Source of the DNA: Cupriavidus neocaledonicus
GTDB lineage: Bacteria; Pseudomonadota; Gammaproteobacteria; Burkholderiales; Burkholderiaceae
Assembly: GCF_000372525.1 (NCBI RefSeq)
Contig: NZ_AQUR01000081.1
Span: 1 to 64,000 of the forward strand
Direction of reading: 5' to 3'
Length of the DNA stretch: 64,000 nucleotides
Shown: one piece after another, positions 56,134-64,000 of the stretch
How the letters are laid out: each line of letters opens with the position of its first letter
How positions within the stretch are numbered: position 1 is the first letter of the stretch
Notes under the pieces: generated by a model
The model's database searches: none
The model's input: only the letters and a program-made list of their open reading frames with translations
Told to the model about the DNA's origin: nothing
Translations under genes and position numbers: made by a program

Positions 56134-57825
56134 TCAGTACACCAGTTCAGCGTTGTTGCAATCGATGCTGTGGACCCAGAGATCGCTGTTGCCAAGCTGG
56201 ATGCCCAGGCTGTTGAGCAGCGGCGGCACCAGCGCGTCCAGCGTAGCCCCCAGCGGCGCCAGCGACGGGCCAACATCCAGGGGCAAGCTGAGGATCCCCA
56301 CCAACTTGGTCCGTATCTTCAGCGACAGCACTTGCGAGAACAATCCGCCGAAGGGATCCGACATACCCACTTGCGTATGGCCGCCCGGTCCCAGAGTGAC
56401 TTCCTGGGCGACGGTGTTGCCATGACGCGGCACGTCGGTGGCAACAACCTGGGCGACGTCTCCCAGCAGTCCCACCTTGACCTCGCCAAGCACCACCTCG
56501 CCCCCCGTGCAGCCCTCGGTCAGGCACGCCGTGGCCAGGCCACTCTTTACCTGCATCGTGGCCCGACGATCCGCGGGATTGGCCGCGCATTGCAGCCGGG
56601 TAAGGTCGGCCGTGGCGTTGGCGACATCAATAAAGAGCGGCACGTTCAGATCGGCGTCGATAACCGGCTTCAGGATGTCGGCCTTGATCTGGAGCGCCAG
56701 CGTCAGCCTTACCTGCGAGGAGGTGGCGCTGGTCTGCCACGTGTCCGGCTTGCCGGACAGCTGCCGCGCCGGACCGGCCGCCGTGACCGGCGGCTCGATC
56801 ACGCGCAGGTTGGCGCTGATGCCGCCCAGGCCAAAAGGGAGTTTGGGTATGTTCAGCGGCAGCGCGACCGCGGTATCGCCGCGTGCGACTTGCGCGCCGG
56901 CGAGCAGCAACTGCGCGACATTCAGACCGACTTCCACCGCCGACGATGCCGCGGGTGCCATCAGGCCGAGGTCGAGCAGCCTTGCCAGCGACACCGTCGC
57001 GGCCGCTCCGCTCGCGCCCAGCGTGGTCGGCGGGCTGCCCAGCATGGTGGTAAGCAGCGTGTCGCGCCCGGCCGCGCCGAGCACCAGCGCATAGAAATCG
57101 CGCAGGTTCAGCGACGCATTCAGCAGTTGTTCCACGGTCCCGACGTCCGCCTCGAGCCGCAACTGGTCCAGCGTCACCGTGGTATTGACCAGTCCCTGCC
57201 AGTCCGCCAACGACAGGTTCACCGCATTGCCCAGCAGCACGCTCAGCATGCTGTTGGCGGTCGAGACGTCGAGCAACCCCGTGCCGAGCGAAAACGCCGC
57301 CACCGGCGGGCTGCCGCTCGCAATCGATTCCGCAAACAGCTGCCTGCCGCTGCCGCCATTGAACACGAACAGGATCGGCACCGTCTGCGTGGCCTGCACG
57401 CGCACGGCATTGGGCGAGACCGTGGCGGCGTTGTACACGGCGCTGAAATGCCGCGCGCCGGCGGTGGCAGGATCCCATACGCCGACACAGGCTGTCATTG
57501 CATCCGCGCCACCCCCGGCAGCCTCCGCACAGCCCATGGCGATGCCCGACGGATAGCCGTTCTTCGCGCCGATATTGCTGACCGTTCCGAGCACGGCGGC
57601 GTTCAGATTGGCCGCGCTGTCCGCCCGCTTGAGCTGCTGCGCCGCCGACATCGCCGCCAGGTCCACCATGTTCTGTAGCTGCCGCTGGCGCATGAACACA
57701 TGGCCGACGTCGATCGACACCAGCGCGGCGATCGCCACGGTGGCGATCAGCAGCGCCGCCATCACGCTGACGGCGCCGCGTGAGGCGCGTCGGGTGCGGA
57801 CCACCGGCGGCTGGCGCAGGCTCAT
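56134..57825 (-). CDS. tadG: TadG-like pilus assembly protein
   Basis: 563 aa. The N-terminal TadE/G motif is a basic stretch then [46 protein letters not shown], one membrane helix at about 18-40. The rest is a large extracytoplasmic domain without a recognisable VWA MIDAS motif. Clusters with tad genes. TadG helps anchor or assemble Flp pili at the envelope. Start overlaps the DUF3613 gene by four bases, so the tad genes are coupled. Confidence 0.88.
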   Translation of the reverse strand: MSLRQPPVVRTRRASRGAVSVMAALLIATVAIAALVSIDVGHVFMRQRQLQNMVDLAAMSAAQQLKRADSAANLNAAVLGTVSNIGAKNGYPSGIAMGCAEAAGGGADAMTACVGVWDPATAGARHFSAVYNAATVSPNAVRVQATQTVPILFVFNGGSGRQLFAESIASGSPPVAAFSLGTGLLDVSTANSMLSVLLGNAVNLSLADWQGLVNTTVTLDQLRLEADVGTVEQLLNASLNLRDFYALVLGAAGRDTLLTTMLGSPPTTLGASGAAATVSLARLLDLGLMAPAASSAVEVGLNVAQLLLAGAQVARGDTAVALPLNIPKLPFGLGGISANLRVIEPPVTAAGPARQLSGKPDTWQTSATSSQVRLTLALQIKADILKPVIDADLNVPLFIDVANATADLTRLQCAANPADRRATMQVKSGLATACLTEGCTGGEVVLGEVKVGLLGDVAQVVATDVPRHGNTVAQEVTLGPGGHTQVGMSDPFGGLFSQVLSLKIRTKLVGILSLPLDVGPSLAPLGATLDALVPPLLNSLGIQLGNSDLWVHSIDCNNAELVY

Positions 57826-58181
57826 TTTCCGCCCAGCATCTGTCCGGCCGAGCCGGCGCGCGTGGTACTGGCGTTGGCCTGGCCGGTGTAGAACTCGGGC
57901 AGCGCGAAGCGGAAGCTGTTGAGGTAGCGCTCATAGCCCAGCGCGGCCTGTTCGCCGTGCATCGGCAGCATCGGCCCGGCCTGCGTGCCTTCGCGCTGGA
58001 TCGCCAGGAGCGCGCGCGTGTCGGCGCCGATTTCGCGCTGCGCGGACGGCGCCGGCGGCATGCCGGTGGCTTCGGTCGGCGCGGCATCGCCCTGCGCGTG
58101 CGCCAGTGGGGCCAGCGCCCACAGGCAGAGCGCCACGCATGCGGCGCGCTTTTGGATGGCAACGGGAAGATTGGCTGTCAT
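57822..58181 (-). CDS. DUF3613-type protein of the tad locus
   Basis: 119 aa from ATG 58181. A signal peptide (AACVALCLWALAPLAHA-Q) precedes a small secreted domain with ALGYERYLNSFRFALPEFYTG near the C-terminus. This arrangement (tadD, DUF3613, tadG) recurs in Burkholderiales tad loci. Function unknown. Overlaps both neighbours by four bases, strong evidence for one transcript. Confidence 0.8.
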   Translation of the reverse strand: MTANLPVAIQKRAACVALCLWALAPLAHAQGDAAPTEATGMPPAPSAQREIGADTRALLAIQREGTQAGPMLPMHGEQAALGYERYLNSFRFALPEFYTGQANASTTRAGSAGQMLGGK

Positions 58182-59029
58182 GGGGTAGCGCCGGCTTGCG
58201 CGGCGATGGCGATTGGCTTGGCCACGACCGCCACGGCGGCGGGCGCGGATGTCGGCCTGGACTGGCCCTGGCGCGCCGCGGCGCGGGCGATGCGGTCGGC
58301 TTCCTTGCGGATCGCGCTGCGGGTGGGCTCGGGCAGCGCGGCCTTCTGCATCATGGCGTTGGCCTGGGCGCGCTTGCCATCGGCCATCAGCCACACCACC
58401 GCATTGCTGATCACGCGCGGATTGCGCGCGTCCAGCTCGAGCGCCTGCATCACCGGCACGCGTGCATCCTGCAGCGCGCCGGCGCGCATCAGCGCATAGC
58501 CCAGGTCGCTGGCGATGCGCGCGTTGACCGGGTCCAGCGCGCTGGCGGCGCGCAATGCCGTCACCGCACGCGCGAAGTCATCCTGGCGCCCGGCCAGCAG
58601 GCCCAGGCCGTGGTGCGCATGCGCGGCCTCCGCGCCTTTCGCGGTGGCGAGCAGCCTCTGGTACGCCTCGATGGCGGCCTGGTCCTGTCCGGTTTCGCGC
58701 AGCGCATCGGCGCGCATCACCTGGATCTCGGGGCCGGCGCCGAAGCGCTGCACATAGACCTCGATATGCGCGAGCGAGGCAAAGTAGAGCCCGTCCTGCT
58801 GCATCTTGCGGATCAGGCCCAGGTAGACCGCCTGCTCGCTGTACTCGGCGCGCGCGGCCTTGTCGCGCAACCTGGCCAGTTCCACCTGGGCCTCGGCCTG
58901 TTCGTGCATGGCCGAGGCGCCGTTGTTGCCGCCGGCGCAGCCGCACAGCGCGGCCAGCAGCAGGCACGCTGCCGACGTGCGCATCCGGCCCGTCGCCACA
59001 GCGGCAGAGCGCGCCATCCCCCCCCTCAT
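58178..59029 (-). CDS. tadD: TadD-like TPR lipoprotein
   Basis: 283 aa, start ATG 59029 overlapping tadC; ATG at codon 16 also gives a clean lipoprotein signal. Lipobox LLLAALCGC-AGG. TPR-like helices: GETGQDQAAIEAYQRLL-like repeats, HHGLGLLAGRQDDFARAV, LGYALMRAGALQDARVPVMQALELDARNP. TadD is the outer-membrane pilotin-like factor for secretin assembly. The C-terminal tail is Ala/Pro-rich. Confidence 0.88.
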   Translation of the reverse strand: MRGGMARSAAVATGRMRTSAACLLLAALCGCAGGNNGASAMHEQAEAQVELARLRDKAARAEYSEQAVYLGLIRKMQQDGLYFASLAHIEVYVQRFGAGPEIQVMRADALRETGQDQAAIEAYQRLLATAKGAEAAHAHHGLGLLAGRQDDFARAVTALRAASALDPVNARIASDLGYALMRAGALQDARVPVMQALELDARNPRVISNAVVWLMADGKRAQANAMMQKAALPEPTRSAIRKEADRIARAAARQGQSRPTSAPAAVAVVAKPIAIAAQAGATP

Positions 59030-60105
59030 CGCGTGCCTCCCATGTTTGCCAGCATACGGATCACCCCGAGAAAGCCTGGGCCCGCGGTCAGGATCAGCAG
59101 CACCGGCAACAGGCTGACCACCATCACCGCGGTCATCTTGACCGTGAGGCGGCCGATCTCATCCTTCATGCGCGACTTGCGCGCCTCCTGCATGCGTAGC
59201 CCGAACTGTCGCAGCGGCTCCTGCACCGCGCCGCCATGCTTGTCGACCTGCGTCAGCAGCGTGATCAGGCTCTTCAGGTCTTCGCTGTCGAACAGCCGGC
59301 CGATGCGCAGCAGGGTCTGCTCGCGCGAGCGGCCCGAGGCGAACTGCTGGTTGGCGCGCGCCAGTTCCGGCCCCAGCACGCGCAGCATGCCGCCGAATTC
59401 GGCCACGATCACCTGCAGGCTCTGGTCGATCGACAAACCCACCCCCTGCAGCAGCCGCAGCATGTCGATCAGCACCGGCAGTTCGTCGTCGACCATGCGC
59501 AGGCGCGCGGCGGCGCGCCGGCGCAGGTACCACTTGGGCGCCAGGTAGGCCACGGCGAAGGTGCCGAAGCCCCATGCCATCACCATGAAGGCACTGGCGC
59601 CGAGGTGCCACAGCATCGCCAGCACCGACAAGGCCAGCGGCAGGGCCAGCCGCAGTACGCCGAACAGCATGCGCGCCTGCAAGCCATACCAGCCGCATTG
59701 CTCCAGCAACTGCTGGTCTTCCGGCGTCACCACCGCGCGGCCCAGCCGCGATTCCAGCCAGTGGGCGTCGAAGCGCTCGCCCACGCGCGCGCCCAGCTGC
59801 GCGCCAAGGCCGGTGCCGGCGCCGGGCGTTGCCGCGGTGGTCGCAGCGTTGGCCGCGGTACGCGCGCCCGCAACCCCGGGTACGCCGGGCACGCCGGGCA
59901 TGCCCGGCGCACGCGGCGTGGGAGCGGGCGCGGCCGCGGCGGCCGGCGCGACTGCCGTGGAGCGCTGCTGGCGCGCCAGCGCGGCGTCGATGGTGCGGGC
60001 CGAGAGCCGGCGCTGGCGCCAGTCGCGCAGCAACGGCAATGCCAGTACACCGACGCCGCAGGCGGCGACGAGCAGGCTCAGCGAGATCAGCGTCAGGCGG
60101 TCCAT
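59026..60105 (-). CDS. tadC: TadC-like inner-membrane platform protein
   Basis: 359 aa. N-terminal helix (about 5-25), then an Ala/Pro/Gly linker containing repeated MPGVPG-type residues. The T2SS-F domain has GVGLSIDQSLQVIVAEFGG and LITLLTQVDKHGGAVQEPLRQF. Two further membrane helices are around 190-225, and a last one near 325-350 (MTAVMVVSLLPVLLILTAGPG). Pairs with TadB to form the pilus platform. Upstream neighbour tadB ends 22 bp away. Confidence 0.9.
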   Translation of the reverse strand: MDRLTLISLSLLVAACGVGVLALPLLRDWRQRRLSARTIDAALARQQRSTAVAPAAAAAPAPTPRAPGMPGVPGVPGVAGARTAANAATTAATPGAGTGLGAQLGARVGERFDAHWLESRLGRAVVTPEDQQLLEQCGWYGLQARMLFGVLRLALPLALSVLAMLWHLGASAFMVMAWGFGTFAVAYLAPKWYLRRRAAARLRMVDDELPVLIDMLRLLQGVGLSIDQSLQVIVAEFGGMLRVLGPELARANQQFASGRSREQTLLRIGRLFDSEDLKSLITLLTQVDKHGGAVQEPLRQFGLRMQEARKSRMKDEIGRLTVKMTAVMVVSLLPVLLILTAGPGFLGVIRMLANMGGTR

Positions 60106-60127
60106 GGGGGCGATGTCATCGTTGCCT

Positions 60128-61054
60128 TCAGATCGACTTGGCCAGCCGGTACAGCATCAGCGCGCCGGCGACTTCCAGCGCCGCGGCCGACAGCAGCATG
60201 GTCTTGCCGGTGGGGTCTTTCCACATCATCAGGATGTAGCCGGCATTCAGCGTGAACAGGCCGCCGGCCACCACCAGCGGCAGCAGGCCCAGCACCCAGG
60301 CCGACAGCCTGGTCTCGGCCGACAGCGCCATCAGCTCGCGCTGCGCCTGCTCGCGGTCGCGCATGAAGGTGGCGGTGCGCTCCATCACCACGTCGGCGCG
60401 GCCGCCGTAGCGCACCGACAGGCGCAGCACCGAAGCCACCAGCACCAGTTCCTCGACCTTGTAGGCGCGGCCGACCTGCAGCACCGCCTGGTCCAGTTCC
60501 TTGCCGGCGCGCTGCAGGTGCACCGCCTGCACCAGGCACTGGCGCAGCGGCGCCTCGGTATTGGCGATGGAGTTCTGGAACGCCGCCGGCACGCTGCTGC
60601 CGATGGTCATCAGCCGCACCACGCCATCCAGGAAACCAGGCAGCTGCGACAGCAGCTTCTTGTGCAGCCGGCGCACGCGGTGCCAGGCCGCGCACGCGGT
60701 CACCGCCAGCGCGACGACCAGCGCGGATACGGCGCCCAGCCATTGCCCCGCGACGGCGCCGGCCAGCGTGCACAGCACCAGCGGAGACAGCCACACCAGC
60801 GCGGTACGGCGCGTCGGCGCCAGGTCGGCGCGGTGCAGGAAGTCGTCCCAGCGCCGGCGCAGGTCGCGCGCCGGCAGCTGCAGCGACGGATCGGGCGCCT
60901 GCGTGTAGCGCATCCGCACCTGCTCGGTCTGCGCCTGCAGGAACGCCTGCTGCTGTTCGCGGCGCGCACGAGCCTGCGCACTCGCGAGCAGCAGCAGCCC
61001 CAGGCCGGTGATGACCAGCGCGAGCGCGGCGAGCAGCAGCGTGGCGCTAGACAT
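60128..61054 (-). CDS. tadB: TadB-like inner-membrane platform protein
   Basis: 308 aa. N-terminal membrane helix (SATLLLAALALVITGLGLLLLASA), a second pair around 105-140 and last helices near 255-300. T2SS-F domain marks: LPGFLDGVVRLMTIGSSVPAAFQNSI and VASVLRLSVRYGGRADVVMER. Its start overlaps tadA by eight bases. Works with TadC and the TadA ATPase. Confidence 0.92.
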   Translation of the reverse strand: MSSATLLLAALALVITGLGLLLLASAQARARREQQQAFLQAQTEQVRMRYTQAPDPSLQLPARDLRRRWDDFLHRADLAPTRRTALVWLSPLVLCTLAGAVAGQWLGAVSALVVALAVTACAAWHRVRRLHKKLLSQLPGFLDGVVRLMTIGSSVPAAFQNSIANTEAPLRQCLVQAVHLQRAGKELDQAVLQVGRAYKVEELVLVASVLRLSVRYGGRADVVMERTATFMRDREQAQRELMALSAETRLSAWVLGLLPLVVAGGLFTLNAGYILMMWKDPTGKTMLLSAAALEVAGALMLYRLAKSI

Positions 61055-62363
61055 CGAAGCGGTCGTCCAGCATGAAGCCGGGCGCGCGCATGCGCGCCAG
61101 CTTGGGCGAGTGCGGCAGCAGGCCCAGCGACAGCCAGCGGTCGGTCTCGGTGCCGTCGGCGTTCACGAACGGCTCGTGCCGGTACAGCTCCTGGGTCGAG
61201 ATGATGTTGTCGCCCAGGCCGGTGACCTCGGTGATCGAGACGATGCGGCGCTTGCCGTTGGACAGCCGCGCGATCTGCACGATGAAGTCGATGGCGTTGG
61301 CGATCTGGCGCCGCAGGCTCATCTCGCTGCCCTGGAAGCCGGCGAAGCCGGCCAGCATCTCCAGCCGGTACAGGCATTCGCGCGGGCTGCTGGCGTGGAT
61401 GGTGCCCATCGAGCCGTCGTGGCCGGTGCTCATCGCCTGCAGCATCTCCAGCACCTCGCCGCCGCGCACTTCGCCGACGATGATGCGGTCCGGGCGCATG
61501 CGCAGGCTGTTGCGCAGCAGGTCGCGGATCGACACCACGCCGGTGCCCTCGAAGCCGCCCGGCCGGCTTTCCAGCCGCACTACATGCGGGTGGTTCAGCG
61601 CCAGCTCGGCCGTATCCTCGATGGTGATGACGCGCTCGGTGGGCGGCACGAAGGTGGCCAGCGCATTGAGCAGCGAGGTCTTGCCGGAACTGGTGCCGCC
61701 GCTCACCAGGATATTGCAGCGCGCCTGCACCGCGGCCTGCAGCAGGTCGCAGATCTCGGGACTCATGGTGCCCAGCGCCTGCAGGTCGGCGGGCGTCATC
61801 GGGTCCTTGCGGAACTTGCGGATCGACACCACCGGGCCCTCCAGCGCCAGCGGCGGGATCACCACGTTGATGCGGCCGCCATCGGGCAGGCGCGCGTCGA
61901 CCATCGGGTTGGATTCGTCCAGGCGCCGGCCGATCGGCGCCAGGATGCGGCGCACGATGCGCAGCAGGTGGCCGCTGTCGGCAAAGCGCACCGGGATGCG
62001 CTCGAGCACGCCATGGCGTGACACATACACGTCGAGGTGGCCGTTGACCAGGATGTCTTCGACCGCCGGATCGTTGAGCAGGTCCTCGATCGGGCCAAAG
62101 CCGGCCAGCTCCTTGGTCAGCGCCTCGGCGATCTGGCGCAGCTCGGCCTCGTTGATGGGGATGCGCCGCAGCCGCGTAAAGCTCTCCAGCTCCAGGTCGA
62201 CGAAGCGCTGGATCGCGGTGCGCGACCAGCGCCCGAACTCGGCGCCCAGCTCTTCGATGCGGGTCAGCAAGTGCTCGTGCGCGGCTTCCTTGATGTTGTG
62301 GAATTCCTGCGACACCGGGAACGGTGCCGGGGCGTGGTCGGAGAATTCGATCGCTTGGGTCAT
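61047..62363 (-). CDS. tadA: Pilus assembly ATPase TadA (CpaF family)
   Basis: 438 aa. Walker A ILVSGGTSSGKTSLLNAL (about 231-248), Walker B region RIIVGEVRGGEVLEMLQAM, and a His-box region STGHDGSMGTIHASSPRECL. The N-terminal domain has LNDPAVEDILVNGHLDVYV, also CpaF-like. Secretion ATPase that powers Flp pilus extrusion. Starts one base after the tadZ stop. Confidence 0.95.
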   Translation of the reverse strand: MTQAIEFSDHAPAPFPVSQEFHNIKEAAHEHLLTRIEELGAEFGRWSRTAIQRFVDLELESFTRLRRIPINEAELRQIAEALTKELAGFGPIEDLLNDPAVEDILVNGHLDVYVSRHGVLERIPVRFADSGHLLRIVRRILAPIGRRLDESNPMVDARLPDGGRINVVIPPLALEGPVVSIRKFRKDPMTPADLQALGTMSPEICDLLQAAVQARCNILVSGGTSSGKTSLLNALATFVPPTERVITIEDTAELALNHPHVVRLESRPGGFEGTGVVSIRDLLRNSLRMRPDRIIVGEVRGGEVLEMLQAMSTGHDGSMGTIHASSPRECLYRLEMLAGFAGFQGSEMSLRRQIANAIDFIVQIARLSNGKRRIVSITEVTGLGDNIISTQELYRHEPFVNADGTETDRWLSLGLLPHSPKLARMRAPGFMLDDRFDV

Positions 62364-62364
62364 G

Positions 62365-63624
62365 TCAGCTTCCAGTGCGAGCCGTGCGCGCGCCGCGCGC
62401 TACCAGCGCTGCGCGCAGCGCCCCGGGCAGTTTGTCCTTGATCCGCGCCAGCAGCGTGGCGTCCCTGGCCGCGGCGGTGCGGTACCCCAGCCGCGCCAGC
62501 AGCTCGGCCAGCGCGCGCACATAGGGGCAGTGCGGGTCGTCGTCGGCCAGCACCGCGCCGCGGTTCATCGCCAGCACCAGCGCCTCGCGGCTGTCCGGCA
62601 GCGTCGCCACCGATTCCACCCCCACGCGCCGCGCGATCTGCGCGGCGTCGACGCCCAGGCGCGCATCGAAGCGCGACACCAGCAGGTGCAGGTCGTCGCG
62701 CTCCACTTCACGCGCGCGCAGTTCATGCACCAGCTCCGCCGCCGACACGATCGCACCGACGCTCTGGTCCGCCACCAGCACCACGCTGTCGGCGGCCTTG
62801 ACGATCTGCGCAGTGAACTCGGCATTGCCGAAGCCGCCCAGGTCGACGATCTGCAGGTCGAAGAACGCGCGCAGGCGCTCGAGCAGGCCGATCGCATCGG
62901 CGTAAGAGATATCGCGCAGTTCGCTCAGTGCGGCCGGCAGCGGCAGCACGCACACGCCGTTGGCATGGCGCGTCAGCGCGGTCTGCACGAAGACCTGGTC
63001 GAAGCGGCGCAGGTTGCGCACCGCCTCGACGAAATGGAAGCCCGGGCTCAGGTTCAGGTAGAGCGCACCGTCGCGCGCGGGCAGCCCCAGGTCGGTCAGC
63101 AGCACTTCGGCGCGGGCATCGGTCTTGGCGTGGCGCGGCAGATGGCGGCGTGCCGCCGCGGCCAGGTTGACCGCCAGGCTGGTCACGCCGACGCCCGCGC
63201 GCGCGCCCAGCAGCGCCACGATCTTGCCCTGGCGCGCGGCCTCGGCCGGGCGCACCTGCTCGCTCGGCACGGCCAGGCGCTTGATCACGGCCTCGGCCTC
63301 GGCCGGCGCATCGCGCAGGTCGATGAAATCCTTTACGCCCGCGCGCAACGCGGCCAGCATCACGCCGGGCTCGCCGGCCTGGCCCACGGCCACCAGCGGC
63401 AGGCCGGGGAAGAGCCGCTGCAGCTGCTCGGCCAGGCGCGCCGACGGCGCCGCGAGCTCCGCCGAGAAATGCAGGAACACCAGGCCAGGGCGCAGTTCGG
63501 AGACGCGCTCGATAAAGCCTTCGTGGGCGCCGCCATCGGCCACCAGCGTGCCCAGCGCGCCGATGGCCCGGCCCAGCCAGTCCCTGACTTCGCCCTGCGT
63601 TGCGTGCAACAGAAAATAGTCCAT
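62365..63624 (-). CDS. tadZ: TadZ/CpaE-like localisation ATPase
   Basis: 419 aa from ATG 63624 (GGCGGAAAG upstream). An atypical receiver-like N-terminal domain (about 1-110) precedes a MinD/ParA-like domain whose deviant Walker A is LLGARAGVGVTSLAVN: the first lysine of KGGxGKT is Arg, and the second is Val. LQIVDLGGFGNAEF is the Walker B-like strand. TadZ sets the pole position of the pilus machine. Weakened P-loop suggests reduced ATPase activity, as known for some TadZ proteins. Confidence 0.9.
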   Translation of the reverse strand: MDYFLLHATQGEVRDWLGRAIGALGTLVADGGAHEGFIERVSELRPGLVFLHFSAELAAPSARLAEQLQRLFPGLPLVAVGQAGEPGVMLAALRAGVKDFIDLRDAPAEAEAVIKRLAVPSEQVRPAEAARQGKIVALLGARAGVGVTSLAVNLAAAARRHLPRHAKTDARAEVLLTDLGLPARDGALYLNLSPGFHFVEAVRNLRRFDQVFVQTALTRHANGVCVLPLPAALSELRDISYADAIGLLERLRAFFDLQIVDLGGFGNAEFTAQIVKAADSVVLVADQSVGAIVSAAELVHELRAREVERDDLHLLVSRFDARLGVDAAQIARRVGVESVATLPDSREALVLAMNRGAVLADDDPHCPYVRALAELLARLGYRTAAARDATLLARIKDKLPGALRAALVARGARTARTGS

Positions 63625-63672
63625 CTTTCCGCCTCGAGGCTGTTGGCCATGCCAAGCCGGCATGGCCGGCGG

Positions 63673-64000
63673 CTATTTCGAGAAACCCGGCAAAGTCGGG
63701 TCCGCGTACTCACCCATCACATACCAGCCCCACACATTGGGATTGGCGCCGGTACGGCCATCGGCGCCGACGGCCTGCGCCGCCGGCGAGTTCTTCGCCA
63801 TCGGCTTCACCAGGCGCGGCGTGACGACGATCATCAGCTCGCGGTCTTCCTGGTGGAAGTTCAGGTTCTTGAAAAACACGCCGATCACCGGCAGGTCGCC
63901 CAGCACCGGCACCTTGTTGACGTTGCTGACGGTGTTGCGACTGACCAGCCCGCCGATCACGAAGCTCTCGCCGTCGCCCAGCTCGACCGTGGTGTCGGCG
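63673..64000 (-). CDS. rcpA: Type II/IV pilus secretin RcpA/CpaC, C-terminal part (cut by window edge)
   Basis: About 108 residues are visible; the frame continues beyond base 64000. Secretin core: VELGDGESFVIGGLVSRN, NKVPVLGDLPVIGVFFKN and ELMIVVTPRLVKP, the standard end of the secretin domain. A 40-residue tail follows (GADGRTGANPNVWGWYVMGEYADPTLPG). Outer-membrane channel for the Flp pilus. tadZ follows 48 bp downstream. Confidence 0.92.
   Translation of the reverse strand, partial: ADTTVELGDGESFVIGGLVSRNTVSNVNKVPVLGDLPVIGVFFKNLNFHQEDRELMIVVTPRLVKPMAKNSPAAQAVGADGRTGANPNVWGWYVMGEYADPTLPGFSK

Overview
The window is GC-rich (about 65-68% by eye) and densely coded. Gene content and order (flhDC-motAB-cheAWRDBYZ, SbcCD, pcaIJF, a tad pilus locus, several LysR regulators, Bug-type periplasmic binding proteins) point to a betaproteobacterium of the Burkholderiaceae, most like Cupriavidus or Ralstonia and probably a secondary replicon. 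The genus is an inference from protein resemblance, not a database result. I see no tRNA, rRNA or CRISPR array.

Layout. (1) 1-284: the tail of an IS481-type insertion sequence abutting the end of the chemotaxis cluster. (2) 453-19771, all on the minus strand: a motility and chemosensing block. Read 5'->3' it runs MCP, EAL-domain protein, stand-alone receiver, CheW, PAS-type MCP, MCP, unknown 244-aa protein, a 480-bp control region, flhD, flhC, motA, motB, cheA, cheW, cheR, cheD, cheB, cheY, cheZ. This holds the flagellar master regulator, the stator, an almost complete signalling pathway and three receptors. (3) 20.3-28.1 kb: mixed housekeeping and accessory genes (H-NS-like protein, galE, a catalytically degenerate tyrosine recombinase, SnoaL-like protein, nitronate monooxygenase, PadR regulator, lipoprotein hydrolase, GNAT acetyltransferase, two small conserved-looking proteins). 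(4) 28.1-40.6 kb: a sugar-acid catabolic island with an MFS importer, L-arabonate-type IlvD/Edd dehydratase, rhamnonate-dehydratase-like enolase, PdxA2-like dehydrogenase, Bug receptor, L-2-keto-3-deoxyarabonate dehydratase, alpha-ketoglutarate-semialdehyde dehydrogenase and three LysR regulators. (5) 40.8-44.6 kb: a dienelactone-hydrolase-like protein, a squalene/phytoene synthase, and a three-lipoprotein operon (CsgG, DUF4810, GNA1162/DUF799). (6) 44.9-49.6 kb: pcaI-pcaJ-pcaF-SDR-Bug receptor, the last steps of the beta-ketoadipate pathway plus a probable uptake component. (7) 50.1-54.6 kb: a small ORF and sbcDC. (8) 54.7-64.0 kb: a sigma-54 activator followed, against the coordinate direction, by tadG, DUF3613, tadD, tadC, tadB, tadA, tadZ and the end of the secretin gene, which runs off the window.

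How the genes work together. FlhDC should switch on the flagellar regulon, and a sigma-28-like promoter lies in front of the first receptor gene. Two receptors end in a DWSAF pentapeptide fitting the CheR/CheB tether, and CheR, CheB and CheD are all present. The EAL protein embedded among the chemosensory genes suggests c-di-GMP turnover is co-ordinated with swimming, while the tad pilus at the other end serves surface attachment. The sugar-acid island converts a pentonate to alpha-ketoglutarate in three steps.

The most unusual items are: near-identical signalling domains in two adjacent receptor genes; TTG starts for both flhD and flhC; a recombinase that has lost most of its catalytic residues; a palindromic intergenic repeat present twice; a sigma-54 activator with a receiver-like domain lacking the phospho-acceptor context; and several unknown small proteins.
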